Assembly (NCBI GenBank): GCA_017458185.1
Contig: JAFTFY010000026.1
Location: forward strand, 30,492 to 94,491
Reading direction: 5' to 3'
DNA from: Neisseriaceae bacterium
GTDB lineage: Bacteria; Pseudomonadota; Gammaproteobacteria; Burkholderiales; Neisseriaceae
Length of the DNA stretch: 64,000 nucleotides
Shown here: in pieces, positions 9,141 to 18,740 of the stretch
Numbering within the stretch: the first letter of the stretch is position 1
How the letters are laid out: each line of letters begins with the position of its first letter
The notes under the pieces: generated by a model
The model's database searches: none
Told to the model about the DNA's origin: nothing
Seen by the model: the letters and a program-made list of their open reading frames with translations, nothing else
Position numbers and translations under genes: made by a program

Positions 9141-9487
9141 GTCATTGCGAGCCGACAGACAGGCGTTAGCAGTTTTACCGCTTACGCCTGTGTCGTTGCG
9201 AGATTGCGTAAGCAATCGTGGCAACCCCATTAAACTATGCAGGCAAAGCAATCTCCTAAAATTATTTTTAACGAGTGGCACGCTTCGTTAAAAATAATTT
9301 TAGAGTAGCCTATCCTAAAAAACGAACGCAATACAAAATGATTTCAGGCTGCCTGAATTGTTTTCTGTATTGTCGTTATTCGTGATAGGCTACCCTGAAA
9401 GCATTTTTAAATTCGCCTTGTCAGGCTCATTTAAAAATGCTTTCAGGAGATTGCCACGCCGTGCTTTCGGCACGGCTCGCAATGACG
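9141..9487. repeat. Pair of convergent composite hairpin repeats filling the smpB-mgtE gap
   Basis: The gap 8979-9681 shows no gene that I can support. A plus-oriented copy (9141-9340) runs from GTCATTGCGAGCCG through several hairpins to GTAGCCTATCCTAAAAAACGAACG. An uptake sequence lies at 9343-9357, and then a minus-oriented copy (9365-9487) ends CTCGCAATGACG. The whole block is therefore a large imperfect inverted repeat centred on an uptake sequence. A further uptake sequence follows near 9497-9511. Confidence 0.8.
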
Positions 9488-9681
9488 ATTTCATTTTCAG
9501 GCAGCCTGAAAACATAATAAAGTGGTATAATCCACAACCTTTTTTAACATACTCGTGTTTCATACGGGCTTTTATTATGGAAACAGACAGTTGTAGTTTT
9601 TATATTATCAATCAACACATTAAACAATAATCTTGCCCAAATGGTGCTGTCATTTGTGGCGTGATTATTAAGGACACACAA

Positions 9682-11088
9682 ATGACAGAACCGAATATCA
9701 ATTATGCTCCCGACAGCATTTCGGAGCAATTTACACAAATTCAGGACTTGGCAGAACGGCTACTGCCCGTTTATGCTCAACCCGATGTTGTGCAAAATTC
9801 TGATTATATTCAATTAGTTGAATTACTGCACGACTTGCACCCTGCGGATATGGCGGCGGTTTTGGAATCGCTGCCTTTGCAAGAGCGGGTTTTGGTGTGG
9901 AAACTTGCCCAGCCCGAAGATGACGGCGAAGTTTTGTTGGAAGTATCGGATTCTGTTCGTGAAACTTTGATTGAAACGATGGGTAAAGAAGAACTCATCG
10001 CCGCTGTGGAAGACTTGCCCGCTGCCGAAGTTGCCGAACTCGCCCCCGATTTACCGCAACATGTGGTGAGCGAAGTTTTAGAAAGTCGGGACGAAGAAGA
10101 ACGCCAACAAATTCAATCGACTATGTCGTATGCCGAAGACACAGTCGGTTCGATTATGGACTATGAATTAGTCAGCATTCGGGCAGATGTAACCTGCGAA
10201 GTGGTGTTGCGTTATCTTCGCCGCTTTGACATTCTGCCTGACCACACCGACAAAATTTTTGTGGTTGATGAAGACGACATTTTGCAAGGCGTTTTGCCGA
10301 TTCGCAAACTTTTGGTGTGCGATCCAGACGATTTGGTTGCCGATGTCATGTCGAGTGATGTGGTGAAATTTCGCCCCGAAGACAATGCCGAAGAAGCCGC
10401 CCAAGCGTTTGAAAAATATGACTTAATTACCGCCCCTGTGATTGATGAGACGCAAAAACTCATCGGCAGATTAACGGTTGATGAAATGCTTGATGTGATT
10501 CGTGAAGAATCCGAAGCCGATATGTTGAATATGGCGGGTTTGCAAGAAGAAGAAGACCTGTTCGCCCCCGTGATTGACTCGGTGAAAAACCGCTGGGTAT
10601 GGTTGGCGGTGAATTTATGCACCGCACTTGTGGCAAGCCGTGTTATCGGCTTGTTTGAAGGTTCGATTGAAAAAATTGTTGCCTTGGCGGCGTTAATGCC
10701 GATAGTCGCAGGCATAGGCGGCAATTCAGGCAACCAAACCATTACCATGATTGTGCGTGCATTAGCCACAGGACAACTGAATGGCACGCAACCTTTGCAA
10801 TTATTCAAAAAAGAAATCGGCGTAGCGATTGCCAACGGCGTTTTGTGGGGCAGTGCTATGGGCTTGATTACCTTTATTATTTATAAAGAAATCGGATTAA
10901 GTTTGGTGATGATCGCCGCCATGACACTCAATTTAGTATTAGCCGCCGCACTCGGCGTGTTAATACCGCTGACTATGGAAAAATTAGGCAAAGACCCTGC
11001 ATTAGGCAGCAGCGTACTGATTACCGCCGTAACCGATTCGGGGGGATTTTTTATCTTTTTGGGATTAGCCAGTTTGTTTTTGTTGTAA
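9682..11088 (+). CDS. mgtE: Magnesium transporter MgtE
   Basis: A 468-residue Mg2+ channel/transporter in the inner membrane. The N-terminal MgtE_N helical repeat domain (LLHDLHPADMAAVLESLP) is followed by two CBS domains (about residues 140-265), a plug helix and five hydrophobic helices with the pore-associated GGNSGNQ motif. I chose the ATG at 9682, 8 nt after AAGGA, rather than an upstream in-frame GTG at 9661. I see no M-box-type riboswitch in the leader. Confidence 0.95.
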   Translation: MTEPNINYAPDSISEQFTQIQDLAERLLPVYAQPDVVQNSDYIQLVELLHDLHPADMAAVLESLPLQERVLVWKLAQPEDDGEVLLEVSDSVRETLIETMGKEELIAAVEDLPAAEVAELAPDLPQHVVSEVLESRDEEERQQIQSTMSYAEDTVGSIMDYELVSIRADVTCEVVLRYLRRFDILPDHTDKIFVVDEDDILQGVLPIRKLLVCDPDDLVADVMSSDVVKFRPEDNAEEAAQAFEKYDLITAPVIDETQKLIGRLTVDEMLDVIREESEADMLNMAGLQEEEDLFAPVIDSVKNRWVWLAVNLCTALVASRVIGLFEGSIEKIVALAALMPIVAGIGGNSGNQTITMIVRALATGQLNGTQPLQLFKKEIGVAIANGVLWGSAMGLITFIIYKEIGLSLVMIAAMTLNLVLAAALGVLIPLTMEKLGKDPALGSSVLITAVTDSGGFFIFLGLASLFLL

Positions 11089-11113
11089 AAAAAGGTTTTG
11101 GGCAGCCATATTC

Positions 11114-11239
11114 GTCATTGCGAGCCGTACCAAACGCACGGCGTGGCAATCTCCTGAAACATTTTTTAAACGAGCAACAAGCGAGTTTAAAAACCGTTTC
11201 AGGGTAGCCTATCCTAAAAAACGAACGCCATACAAAATG
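11114..11239 (+). repeat. Composite two-hairpin repeat downstream of mgtE
   Basis: GTCATTGCGAGCCGT..ACGGCGTGGCAATCTCC, a second hairpin (TTTAAACGAGC..GCGAGTTTAAA), then GGGTAGCCTATCCTAAAAAACGAACG, closely matching the 9141 copy except in the hairpin stems. An uptake sequence follows at about 11241-11255. Confidence 0.8.
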
Positions 11240-11301
11240 TTTTCAGGCTGCCTGAAAATAAAAAACGATATCAAAATATACCGTTTTTTTAATAAAAAGA
11301 A

Positions 11302-11445
11302 TTATTGAATACCGTTTAATTTATCGAGTTGTTCTCGAATTTCCTTGACTTGTTTCGTTGCTTCTGAACATTCATTTTCTGTTTTACACCAATCTAACTT
11401 ACTTTGCCAATGTTCGAGTTGTGCTTCTAACTTTTCCCTTTTTTC
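11302..11445 (-). pseudogene. Remnant of a coiled-coil protein gene (C-terminal 47 codons)
   Basis: An open frame bounded upstream by TAG (11446-11448) and ending in TAA encodes a Glu/Lys/Gln-rich helical segment (EKLEAQLEHWQSKLDW, then EIREQLDKLNGIQ at the end). It has no ATG, GTG or TTG start. Composition and heptad spacing look like genuine protein rather than chance, and the upstream side is cut by the same modular hairpin repeat seen at 225-412. I interpret it as the tail of a gene whose 5' part was lost; the original family is not identifiable. Confidence 0.4.
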
Positions 11446-11449
11446 CTAT

Positions 11450-11497
11450 CAAAGAAGATGACGAAGTCATCAAACCGCAATTTAGGCGAAGTTTAAA
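11450..11497 (-). repeat. Reverse fragment of the modular hairpin repeat, abutting the AmpG-like gene
   Basis: Contains hairpin GATGAC-GAA-GTCATC and CAAACCGCAATTTAGGCGAAG, the reverse complement of the joining sequence in the 225-412 and 51305-51576 arrays. It directly follows the AmpG-like stop codon and truncates the coiled-coil remnant. Confidence 0.65.
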
Positions 11498-12823
11498 TTA
11501 TTTCTCCCCCCACGGTGCCACTTTGAATAGCAGAAGCATACCTGGAATAGCCAAGAAAAAGCACAGCCAAAAGAATGAATAATAGCCCATAGCGTTGATT
11601 AAATAGCCTGTGGTGGCGTTGATGAATGTTCGTGGAAAAGCGGATAGGGCGGTGAGTAGGGCGATTTGTGTGGCGGTGTAAGCTGGGTTGGTTTCGCGGG
11701 CGATGAATGAGACAAATGCCGCTGTGCCTAATCCTGCACCAATGGCTTCGGCGGCAATGACGAGTGCCAATATGGTTAATTCGCTTGTGCCAACGGTATC
11801 GAAGTGTCCGTAGGACGATAACCACACAAAGCCTAAAATGGTGATGATTTGTACAAAACCGAATATCCATAACGCTCGGTTAATGCCCAATTTCACCATC
11901 CAAATGCCGCCGATAATGCCTGCCACAATCATCGGCCACAGTCCTGCGTTTTTGGCGATTAAGCCGATTTGCGTTTTGGAAAAGCCCATATCTAAATAAA
12001 ACGGCGTTGCCAAAGCGGTTGCCATGCTGTCGCCCAATTTATAGAAGAAAATAAACGCCAACACCAATAGGGCGTGTTGCACGCCTTGTCGATTGAAAAA
12101 TTCTTTGAATGGCAAAATAAAAGTGTCTTCTAATGTTTTGGGCGTGGTATTGGGTGTGGGCGGTTCTTTGACCGTCAGCGTCATTGCGATGGCAGGGAGC
12201 ATAAATAAGGCGGTGATGAAGAAAACATTTTGCCACGACATATAATCTGCCAAAATCAGCGACAATGAGCCTGGCACAAAGCCTGCAATGCGATAGGCGG
12301 CAACATGAATGGAATTGCCTAAACCCAGTTCTGCGTCCGACAAAATTTCGCGGCGGAAAGTGTCAATCACAATATCTTGCGTGGCAGAGAACAGTGTTAA
12401 ACACAGACACAGAGCGATAATCAGCCCCAAATCGTGTTGTGGATTAGTCAAACCAAACGCTGCCATTGCCAAAATCAGCACCACTTGCGTGGCTAAAAGC
12501 CAGCCACGCCGTCTGCCCAAAAACGGCAAGGTATAAGCGTCCAACAAGGGAGCCCACAAAAATTTCCACGCAAACGGAAATTGAATTAAGGCAAACGCCC
12601 CAATGGTTTTTAAATCTAATTCAAACGAACGCAACCACGCAGGAATCAGCGTGAGTACAAAATACAAAGGCAAACCAGACGCAAAGCCTGTAAAAACGCA
12701 AATCAGCATTTTTCGCCAAGAAACAGGCGGTTTCTTTTGTTCAGACAGATTTTCAGGCTGCCTGAAATGTTTTTCTAATGTTGATTTGGGCGGGTCGTAT
12801 GGATTTTCTTTGTCGCTATTCAT
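11498..12823 (-). CDS. ampG: AmpG-like muropeptide MFS permease
   Basis: A 441-residue polytopic membrane protein of the major facilitator superfamily with about 12 helices. The N-terminal blocks FTGFASGLPLYFV, IPAWLR, GAFALIQFPFAWKFLWAPLLD and GRRRGWLL match AmpG, which imports GlcNAc-anhydroMurNAc peptides for cell-wall recycling. ATQDIVIDTFRRE and the helix GLGNSIHVAAYR are further matches. The cytosolic N-terminus includes HFRQPENL, encoded by an uptake sequence lying within the gene. Confidence 0.88.
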   Translation of the reverse strand: MNSDKENPYDPPKSTLEKHFRQPENLSEQKKPPVSWRKMLICVFTGFASGLPLYFVLTLIPAWLRSFELDLKTIGAFALIQFPFAWKFLWAPLLDAYTLPFLGRRRGWLLATQVVLILAMAAFGLTNPQHDLGLIIALCLCLTLFSATQDIVIDTFRREILSDAELGLGNSIHVAAYRIAGFVPGSLSLILADYMSWQNVFFITALFMLPAIAMTLTVKEPPTPNTTPKTLEDTFILPFKEFFNRQGVQHALLVLAFIFFYKLGDSMATALATPFYLDMGFSKTQIGLIAKNAGLWPMIVAGIIGGIWMVKLGINRALWIFGFVQIITILGFVWLSSYGHFDTVGTSELTILALVIAAEAIGAGLGTAAFVSFIARETNPAYTATQIALLTALSAFPRTFINATTGYLINAMGYYSFFWLCFFLAIPGMLLLFKVAPWGEK

Positions 12824-13038
12824 TGTTAAAACTTTTCAGGCTGCCTGAAAATTGTGAAAGTTGAGAATGACCGTTATTGTAACACAAGGCAGCCTGAAAA
12901 CTTTTTCAAACTATTGTTGTTTGCTAAAATTGTTTTATTAACATAAGGTTATAATAAAACATATAGTTAAAAAATATTTTAAAAAATGAAAACTGAATTT
13001 TTAATTCGATACAAGATGAGATTTTTGTTTTTTTTATT

Positions 13039-13106
13039 TCTCACCAAGACACGGAGAACACGGAGAATGTTAATCTAATCTCCGTGTCTCCGTGTTCTCC
13101 GTGAGA
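13039..13106. repeat. Inverted repeat of CACGGAGA motifs
   Basis: The arms contain ACGGAGAACACGGAGA on the left and TCTCCGTGTTCTCCGT on the right around an AT-rich centre. The rest of the 12824-13161 gap is AT-rich with uptake sequences near its two ends and no visible gene. Confidence 0.75.
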
Positions 13107-13161
13107 GATAATAAAAAATCGTTGTGAGAAACAAAATAACATCTTTCAGGCAGCCTGAAAC

Positions 13162-13932
13162 TCACCATAACTTTCGTTTTTGATTATCGCTTTTTATAGC
13201 AAAAAAGTTGTGCGTAAAGTCTAAACCTGTTGTTTTTGTTAATATTTCACAGCGTTTTTTGAGTTTTTCATCGGATAAATTTTCAGGCAGCCTGTTAAAT
13301 GCCAAAACGGCAACATTGCCGTGTGTTTCGGCAGGAATTTCCAAAATTTTGCCGTCAAAGGCGTTTTTAATGTGTTCGACAAAGCGGTGATAACGGCGGT
13401 CGGCTGACCATAAGTTAATCACAAAAATGCCGTATTGTTTCAAAGCCTTACGGCAATTTTGTAAAAATGGCGGCTCAATCATCGCGTCAATAATTTGCAC
13501 GCCGTCAAATGCGTCAATCAAAATCACATCGGTGCTGTTGTTCATGGCTTGGATAATTTCCACGCCGTCCGCTTCCACAATTTGAAAAAATTCGTCTTCT
13601 AACGGCAATTCAAACATCATTCGAGCAATGTGAATCACGGCAGGATTGATTTCCACAGCCATTTGGTGCGTTTGGGGAAAATAGGCATTTATCCAACGAG
13701 CGATAGAACCGCCGCCCAAGCCGATATGCGTAATGTGTTTTGGGGCGTCATGAAACAAGCAAAACGCAACCATCGCACGACTGTACGCCAAAATAAGTGC
13801 GGTCGGGTCGTCCAAACTCATCGCACTTTGAATGGTGTCGGTTGCCAAATGCAAAGCCAAAACACCGTTTTCTTCGGAAACAGTTGCGTCAGGAAAAATG
13901 GTTTTGTTTTTTTTGAATAATTTGCGTTTCAT
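13162..13932 (-). CDS. Spermidine synthase-like methyltransferase-fold protein
   Basis: A 256-residue protein with the spermine/spermidine synthase core: HIGLGGGSIARW (SAM-type glycine-rich loop), AVEINPAVI (acidic end of strand 2), VEADGVEII and the DAFDG motif. The N-terminal beta domain of true SpeE is shortened and diverged. Such stand-alone proteins are often annotated as polyamine aminopropyltransferase-like; actual activity is uncertain. It contains an in-frame uptake sequence giving NRLPEN. No polyamine gene is adjacent. Confidence 0.75.
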   Translation of the reverse strand: MKRKLFKKNKTIFPDATVSEENGVLALHLATDTIQSAMSLDDPTALILAYSRAMVAFCLFHDAPKHITHIGLGGGSIARWINAYFPQTHQMAVEINPAVIHIARMMFELPLEDEFFQIVEADGVEIIQAMNNSTDVILIDAFDGVQIIDAMIEPPFLQNCRKALKQYGIFVINLWSADRRYHRFVEHIKNAFDGKILEIPAETHGNVAVLAFNRLPENLSDEKLKKRCEILTKTTGLDFTHNFFAIKSDNQKRKLW

Positions 13933-14083
13933 TGTTTCAGGCTACCTGAAAAGATATAGTTAAAATACTTCAAGATAGAAAAGGAAGCGAGACAACGCAT
14001 TATATTTTGAAGTATTTTGACTGTAAGTACTTATTTTATTTGATTTTTCGGATTGAAAGGTATTCATTTTAAGATTGATTTTT

Positions 14084-14121
14084 TTCAGGCAGCCTGAACA
14101 TATTTATTCAGGCTGCCTGAA
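14084..14121. terminator. Inverted pair of uptake sequences after secA
   Basis: TTCAGGCAGCCTGAA (14084-14098) and its complement (14107-14121) can form a 15-bp stem with an 8-nt loop, 6 bp past the secA stop codon (14127). Confidence 0.6.
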
Positions 14122-14126
14122 AACCA

Positions 14127-16823
14127 TTACGCCAATTTGCCATGGCAATTTTTATATTTCTCACCGCTACCGCAAGGGCAGGGGTCGTTTCTTGTGATAT
14201 AAATGCCACGTGCTTCTAATGCTTCAACCGAATAATCGTTATCATCGTCCGCAGGCGGTGGCGGTGGGGTGTTGTCGCTTGCGTGAGAAACAGGCTCTTC
14301 GGCAGGGGCAATTTGTATGCGAACGGCGGTTAAATAACGCGTAACCGTGCGGTAAATGTCCGACATAAAGGTTTGGAACATGCCAAAGGCTTCGCGTTTG
14401 TATTCTTGTTTGGGGTTTTTTTGTGCATAACCACGCAGGTGAATGCCTTGTCGCAGGTTGTCCATTTGTGCCAAGTGTTCTCGCCATTTTTGGTCGATGA
14501 CATTCAGCATGACATTGCGTTCAAAACCTGCCATGCCGTCCGATCCAACCATATCCACTTTGGCGGCGTAGTCGCTTTCAACCATATCCACAATGCGTTG
14601 CTTGATGTCTTCGGTATCCAAACTGCTGTCGGCTTTCACCCACTCACGAATATGCACATCGTTAATGCCAAATTCGCCTGCAAGCGTGTGTTCCAAGCCT
14701 GAAATATCCCATTCTTCTTCCATCGTGTCGGGCACGATAAATTCATCGCACACGCCGCTAATCACATCTTTGCGAATTTGGCTTACATCGTCTGATGTGG
14801 TTTCGCCGTCCAAAATTTCGTTGCGAATGTGATACACCACTTTGCGTTGGTCGTTGGCGACATTGTCGTACTCTAATAACTGTTTGCGAATATCGAAGTT
14901 GCGGCTTTCCACTTTGCGTTGTGCCCCTTCGATTTGACGCGTAAGCATACCGTGTTCGATTGCCACACCGCGTTCAGGTGCCAAGCGGTTGATAATCGCC
15001 GCCGCTCTATCTAACGCAAACAGGCGTAATAACTGGTCTTCAAACGATAAATAGAAACGGCTGGAACCTGGGTCGCCTTGCCGTCCTGCACGGCCACGCA
15101 ACTGATTATCAATGCGGCGGCTCTCATGGCGTTCTGTGCCGATAATATGCAAACCGCCTGCCTGAATGACTTGTTCGTGCAAGCGTTCCCATTCATTTTT
15201 TAACTGATTGATTTTATTTTGTTTTTCGCTTTCAGACAGCGTTTCGTCTTGTTCCACTTGTTTGAGTTGCTCGGTGATATTACCGCCCAACACAATGTCC
15301 GTACCACGACCTGCCATATTTGTGGCAACGGTAATCATTTTGGGCTTACCTGCTTGTGCCACGATATAGGCTTCTTTTTCGTGTTCTTTGGCGTTCAACA
15401 CATTGTGCGGCAAGCGTTCTTTATTCAGCAAGTCCGACACCAACTCCGAAGTTTCAATACTGGTAGTGCCAACCAACACAGGTTGCCCATTTTCATAACA
15501 TTTTTTAATGTCCGCCACCACCGCTTCGTATTTTTCTTCGGCGGTGCGGAACACTTGGTCGTTGTAATCTTTACGAATCATCGGCAAGTTGGTGGGGATA
15601 ATCACCGTTTCCAAATTGTAGATATTTTGAAACTCATACGCTTCGGTATCCGCCGTGCCAGTCATACCTGCTAATTTTTCATACAAACGGAAATAATTTT
15701 GGAAAGTAATAGACGCAAGTGTTTGATTTTCTTGTTTAATTTCAACACCTTCTTTGGCTTCCACCGCTTGGTGCAAACCTTCTGACCAACGGCGACCTTC
15801 CATTAAACGACCTGTAAATTCATCAACAATCACCACTTCGCCGTCATCAGTTACCACATAATGCTGGTCTTTATGATACAAATTGTGAGCCCTTAACGCC
15901 GCTAACAAATGGTGCATTAAAATCATATTTTGCGGTGCATACAGCGACTCGCCCGCAGGCAACAAACCCATTTCGCTTAAAATGCGTTCGGCGTTTTCAT
16001 GCCCTTTTTCGCTTAACACCACTTGGTGTTGCTTTTCATCAACCCAGTAATCGCCGTCCGTGCTTTCTTCTTCCATTTGACGCGTCATCAACGCAGGTAC
16101 TTTATCCACCGCACGGTATAAATCCACATTGTCTTCTGCCGCACCAGAAATAATCAACGGCGTGCGTGCTTCGTCAATTAAAATGGAATCCACTTCATCG
16201 ACCACTGCAAAATGCAATGGGCGTTGCACGCGTTGGTAGGCAGCCTGAACCATATTATCACGCAAGTAATCAAAGCCAAATTCATTATTTGTGCCGTAAG
16301 TAATATCGCAAGCATAAGCCTGTTGTTTTTCTTCGCCGTGCATTTGCGTAAGATTCACGCCCACTGTCATACCCAAAAAGCGATACAACTTGCCCATGGT
16401 TTCCGCGTCCCGTGCCGCTAAATAATCATTCACGGTTACCACATGCACGCCTTTGCCTGTCAAAGCGTTCAGATACACAGGCAAAGTGGCAACCAGCGTT
16501 TTCCCTTCACCTGTTCGCATTTCCGCAATTTTGCCCTCATGCAACGCCAAACCGCCGATTAACTGCACATCGAAGTGTCGCATACCCAAAACACGCTTGG
16601 ACGCTTCACGACACAAAGCAAACGCATCAACCAACACCTCATTCAAACCTGTGCCAGATTGCACTTTTTCTTTTAATTGCAAAGACATCGCCTGCAATTC
16701 AGCGTCTGACAAATTTTGCAATTCAGGCTCTTTGGCGTTGATTTTATTCACTACTTTACGATACTGTTTCAACAACCGACTGTTGCGGCTACCGAAGATT
16801 TTTTTGGCAAGATTACTTAACAT
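14127..16823 (-). CDS. secA: Preprotein translocase ATPase SecA
   Basis: An 898-residue SecA, the motor driving preproteins through SecYEG. Walker A is MRTGEGKTL near residue 102, followed by [13 protein letters not shown], the preprotein-crosslinking region, [10 protein letters not shown] (NBD2), [10 protein letters not shown] and the helical wing/scaffold domains. The C-terminus ends in the zinc-binding tail [14 protein letters not shown], which binds SecB. All motifs are intact and the length is typical. It is monocistronic, with a repeat-derived stem-loop after the stop. Confidence 0.98.
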   Translation of the reverse strand: MLSNLAKKIFGSRNSRLLKQYRKVVNKINAKEPELQNLSDAELQAMSLQLKEKVQSGTGLNEVLVDAFALCREASKRVLGMRHFDVQLIGGLALHEGKIAEMRTGEGKTLVATLPVYLNALTGKGVHVVTVNDYLAARDAETMGKLYRFLGMTVGVNLTQMHGEEKQQAYACDITYGTNNEFGFDYLRDNMVQAAYQRVQRPLHFAVVDEVDSILIDEARTPLIISGAAEDNVDLYRAVDKVPALMTRQMEEESTDGDYWVDEKQHQVVLSEKGHENAERILSEMGLLPAGESLYAPQNMILMHHLLAALRAHNLYHKDQHYVVTDDGEVVIVDEFTGRLMEGRRWSEGLHQAVEAKEGVEIKQENQTLASITFQNYFRLYEKLAGMTGTADTEAYEFQNIYNLETVIIPTNLPMIRKDYNDQVFRTAEEKYEAVVADIKKCYENGQPVLVGTTSIETSELVSDLLNKERLPHNVLNAKEHEKEAYIVAQAGKPKMITVATNMAGRGTDIVLGGNITEQLKQVEQDETLSESEKQNKINQLKNEWERLHEQVIQAGGLHIIGTERHESRRIDNQLRGRAGRQGDPGSSRFYLSFEDQLLRLFALDRAAAIINRLAPERGVAIEHGMLTRQIEGAQRKVESRNFDIRKQLLEYDNVANDQRKVVYHIRNEILDGETTSDDVSQIRKDVISGVCDEFIVPDTMEEEWDISGLEHTLAGEFGINDVHIREWVKADSSLDTEDIKQRIVDMVESDYAAKVDMVGSDGMAGFERNVMLNVIDQKWREHLAQMDNLRQGIHLRGYAQKNPKQEYKREAFGMFQTFMSDIYRTVTRYLTAVRIQIAPAEEPVSHASDNTPPPPPADDDNDYSVEALEARGIYITRNDPCPCGSGEKYKNCHGKLA

Positions 16824-16994
16824 TTAGCGTATCCTAAACCCTTTAATTGTGGGCAAAATAATTGGAAGATTTTAACATATAAAGCAGTTAAATATGGGCG
16901 ATAGTGGGAAATATCAATACCATGAATGTGAATACCTTTCAGGCAGCCTGAAAAAAACGGAATGTTTTATTGACATTCCGTTTTATGCAATTTC

Positions 16995-17357
16995 TTAACC
17001 TTGTGTGCGAGATGCTTTTTCGTCTATGCCTGATATATTTTGGCGGCGTTTGAGTTCCATCAGCACATCATCAACACGCAGGTTGTGGTGTGCTAAAAGC
17101 ACCATGGTGTGAAACCACAGGTCTGCCACTTCTTTAATTAAGTGCAAGCGTCCTTGTGCGGATTTTTCCACATCTTTGGAAGCCATTAAGGTTTCGCCTG
17201 CTTCTTCGATGACTTTTTTCAAAATAACATCTTCGCCTTGATGCAGAAGTTGCGAAACATAGGAAGATTCAGGTGCGGCTTGGCGGCGAACTTCAATCAC
17301 TTCGGCAATTTCGCCTAATACGGCATACAGAAGTGCTTTTTTTTGTTGTGTGTCCAT
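16995..17357 (-). CDS. hisE: Phosphoribosyl-ATP pyrophosphatase HisE
   Basis: A 120-residue stand-alone HisE (second step of histidine synthesis, PR-ATP to PR-AMP). The all-alpha NTP pyrophosphatase motifs are visible: KKVIEEAGETLMA and KEVADLWFHTMVLL with their metal-binding acidic residues. AAAGGGA lies before the ATG. It follows hisI on the same strand, but 124 bp with a 16-bp inverted repeat separates them. Confidence 0.95.
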   Translation of the reverse strand: MDTQQKKALLYAVLGEIAEVIEVRRQAAPESSYVSQLLHQGEDVILKKVIEEAGETLMASKDVEKSAQGRLHLIKEVADLWFHTMVLLAHHNLRVDDVLMELKRRQNISGIDEKASRTQG

Positions 17358-17379
17358 AGTGTTTATCCCTTTAAATGTG

Positions 17380-17424
17380 GTTGATTTAATTCAAAATGTT
17401 GGTGGCACTTTGAATTAAATCAAC
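17380..17424. promoter_or_regulatory. 16-bp perfect inverted repeat between hisI and hisE
   Basis: GTTGATTTAATTCAAA (17380-17395) and its exact complement (17409-17424) enclose a 13-nt loop. AT-rich and lacking a T run, so a weak terminator, RNA processing site or protein-binding palindrome are all possible. Confidence 0.5.
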
Positions 17425-17481
17425 GATTATTTGTTTGTTCGTTTGGATCTATTATACCGCATTGCAATATCATTTTATTTA

Positions 17482-17865
17482 TTATTTGTAAATTTCATCA
17501 GGATTTTTGATAACAGGGTCGCTAATTTGCCATTCATCGTTTTGCCAAACTTGGAAAAAACACGATTCTCGCCCTGTATGGCACGCCATACCGCCCACTT
17601 GTTCGATTTGCAATAAAAGCGTATCGCCATCGCAGTCGGTTCGCATTTCTTTGACTTTTTGAAAATGCCCCGATTCTTCGCCCTTACACCACATTTTTTG
17701 TCGCGAACGGCTGTAATAATGGGCTAAACCTGTTTCTATGGTTTTGACTATGGCGGCTTTGTCTGCCCACGCTACCATTAACACTCTTTTGGTTTGATAA
17801 TCTTGGGCAATGGTGCAGATTAAACCGTTGTCGTCAAATTTCAGTTTATTCAATAAGTGAGACAT
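17482..17865 (-). CDS. hisI: Phosphoribosyl-AMP cyclohydrolase HisI
   Basis: A 127-residue stand-alone HisI (third step of histidine synthesis). The signature is complete: [27 protein letters not shown], the metal-binding D-C-D-x-D stretch ([10 protein letters not shown]) and [13 protein letters not shown] chose the ATG at 17865; a TTG five codons upstream is also in frame. Histidine genes are dispersed here: hisF lies 5 kb away. Confidence 0.95.
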   Translation of the reverse strand: MSHLLNKLKFDDNGLICTIAQDYQTKRVLMVAWADKAAIVKTIETGLAHYYSRSRQKMWCKGEESGHFQKVKEMRTDCDGDTLLLQIEQVGGMACHTGRESCFFQVWQNDEWQISDPVIKNPDEIYK

Positions 17866-17933
17866 ATTTTTTATGGTCAATCAAAAGATAAAAACGCCAT
17901 TCTATCACGAATAGTCAAGCCAATTAGGACTTA

Positions 17934-18119
17934 TCAGCGAATAAACCGTTGCAAATTTTCAGGTAAATGCGTAATATTTTTATTGCGAATGGTTAAGTTT
18001 TTCAAATTTTGAATATATTTAGGATACTGACAAAAAGGCGTGTCAACACGATTAAATTCAATCAATTTTTGAAGAATTTTTTCTTCTTTTATTTTTTTCT
18101 GATTGTACTGTTTGTCCAT
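17934..18119 (-). CDS. 61-residue leucine-rich-repeat-like small protein
   Basis: Start ATG at 18119 is preceded by TTTAGGAGTAATAAA, an excellent ribosome-binding site, which argues this is a real gene. The N-terminal half is charged (KKIKEEKILQKL) and the second half reads as one LRR-like unit (YIQNLKNLTIRNKNITHLPEN). The LPEN segment overlaps an uptake-sequence-like stretch. It may be a truncated relative of the long LRR protein at 32808-36578. Function unknown. Confidence 0.55.
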   Translation of the reverse strand: MDKQYNQKKIKEEKILQKLIEFNRVDTPFCQYPKYIQNLKNLTIRNKNITHLPENLQRFIR

Positions 18120-18156
18120 TTTATTACTCCTAAATTATTTATTGAATATCAATATA

Positions 18157-18687
18157 TTACATTTTTTGATTTTTCATTGCACAATACACTTCGGCTAACA
18201 ATTCGCAATCAATTAACGCACCGTGCCATTTGCGTTTGTTACGGTCAATATTAAAGCGTTCGCACAATGCGTCCAATGAATTTTTTTGCCGTCCAAAGCG
18301 TTGCCTTGCCATTTTTAAAGTATCGGTAATTTTGCATTGCAAATCAGCAATTTCAGGCAGCCCCATACGCTTAAATTCCATATTTAAAAAGCCAATATCA
18401 AACGGAGCATTGTGAATAATCAATTCCGTCCCTTGAATAAAATCAGCGATTTTGTGTCCCACTTGGGCAAATATGGGTTTATCCGCCAAAAATGCGTTAT
18501 CCAAACCATGCACGCTAACTGCCATTTCGGACACTTCACATTCGGGGTTAATATCAAAATGCAGATGATTTCCTGTTAAGCAAAAATCAATCATTTCCAA
18601 CGCCGCAAACTCCACCAAACGGTCGCCCGCACTTGGGCTTAATTCAGTGGTTTCGGTGTCTAAAATCAGTTGTCGAATGTTCATCAT
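18157..18687 (-). CDS. dnaQ: DnaQ-type 3'-5' exonuclease (DNA polymerase III epsilon)
   Basis: A 176-residue DEDDh exonuclease matching the catalytic domain of Pol III epsilon: ExoI LDTETT, ExoII HNAPFDIGF, ExoIII HGALIDCE, plus NSLDALCERF. It is shorter than E. coli DnaQ (243 residues) because it ends right after the exonuclease domain, missing the tail that binds the alpha subunit. The residue after DTETT is Glu where Gly is usual. Either a short proofreading subunit or a related exonuclease; epsilon is the best guess. Confidence 0.82.
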   Translation of the reverse strand: MMNIRQLILDTETTELSPSAGDRLVEFAALEMIDFCLTGNHLHFDINPECEVSEMAVSVHGLDNAFLADKPIFAQVGHKIADFIQGTELIIHNAPFDIGFLNMEFKRMGLPEIADLQCKITDTLKMARQRFGRQKNSLDALCERFNIDRNKRKWHGALIDCELLAEVYCAMKNQKM

Positions 18688-18740
18688 AAGGGCTTTCTGA
18701 ATGGTTTAATTGATTTTCAGGCTGCCTGAAATTTAAATAA

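Noticed and set aside
9577..9630. 17-codon ORF upstream of mgtE as a regulatory leader peptide.
   Set aside because: No clear ribosome-binding site, no downstream attenuator-like hairpin, and no Mg-sensing pattern (e.g. Pro- or acidic-rich run).
15219..15674. 151-codon plus-strand ORF inside secA.
   Set aside because: Fully antisense to conserved SecA coding sequence; composition (Phe/His-rich) is typical of a shadow frame.
17380..17424. Histidine attenuator or T-box between hisI and hisE.
   Set aside because: No His-codon leader, no T-box sequence and no T run; only a single AT-rich inverted repeat.
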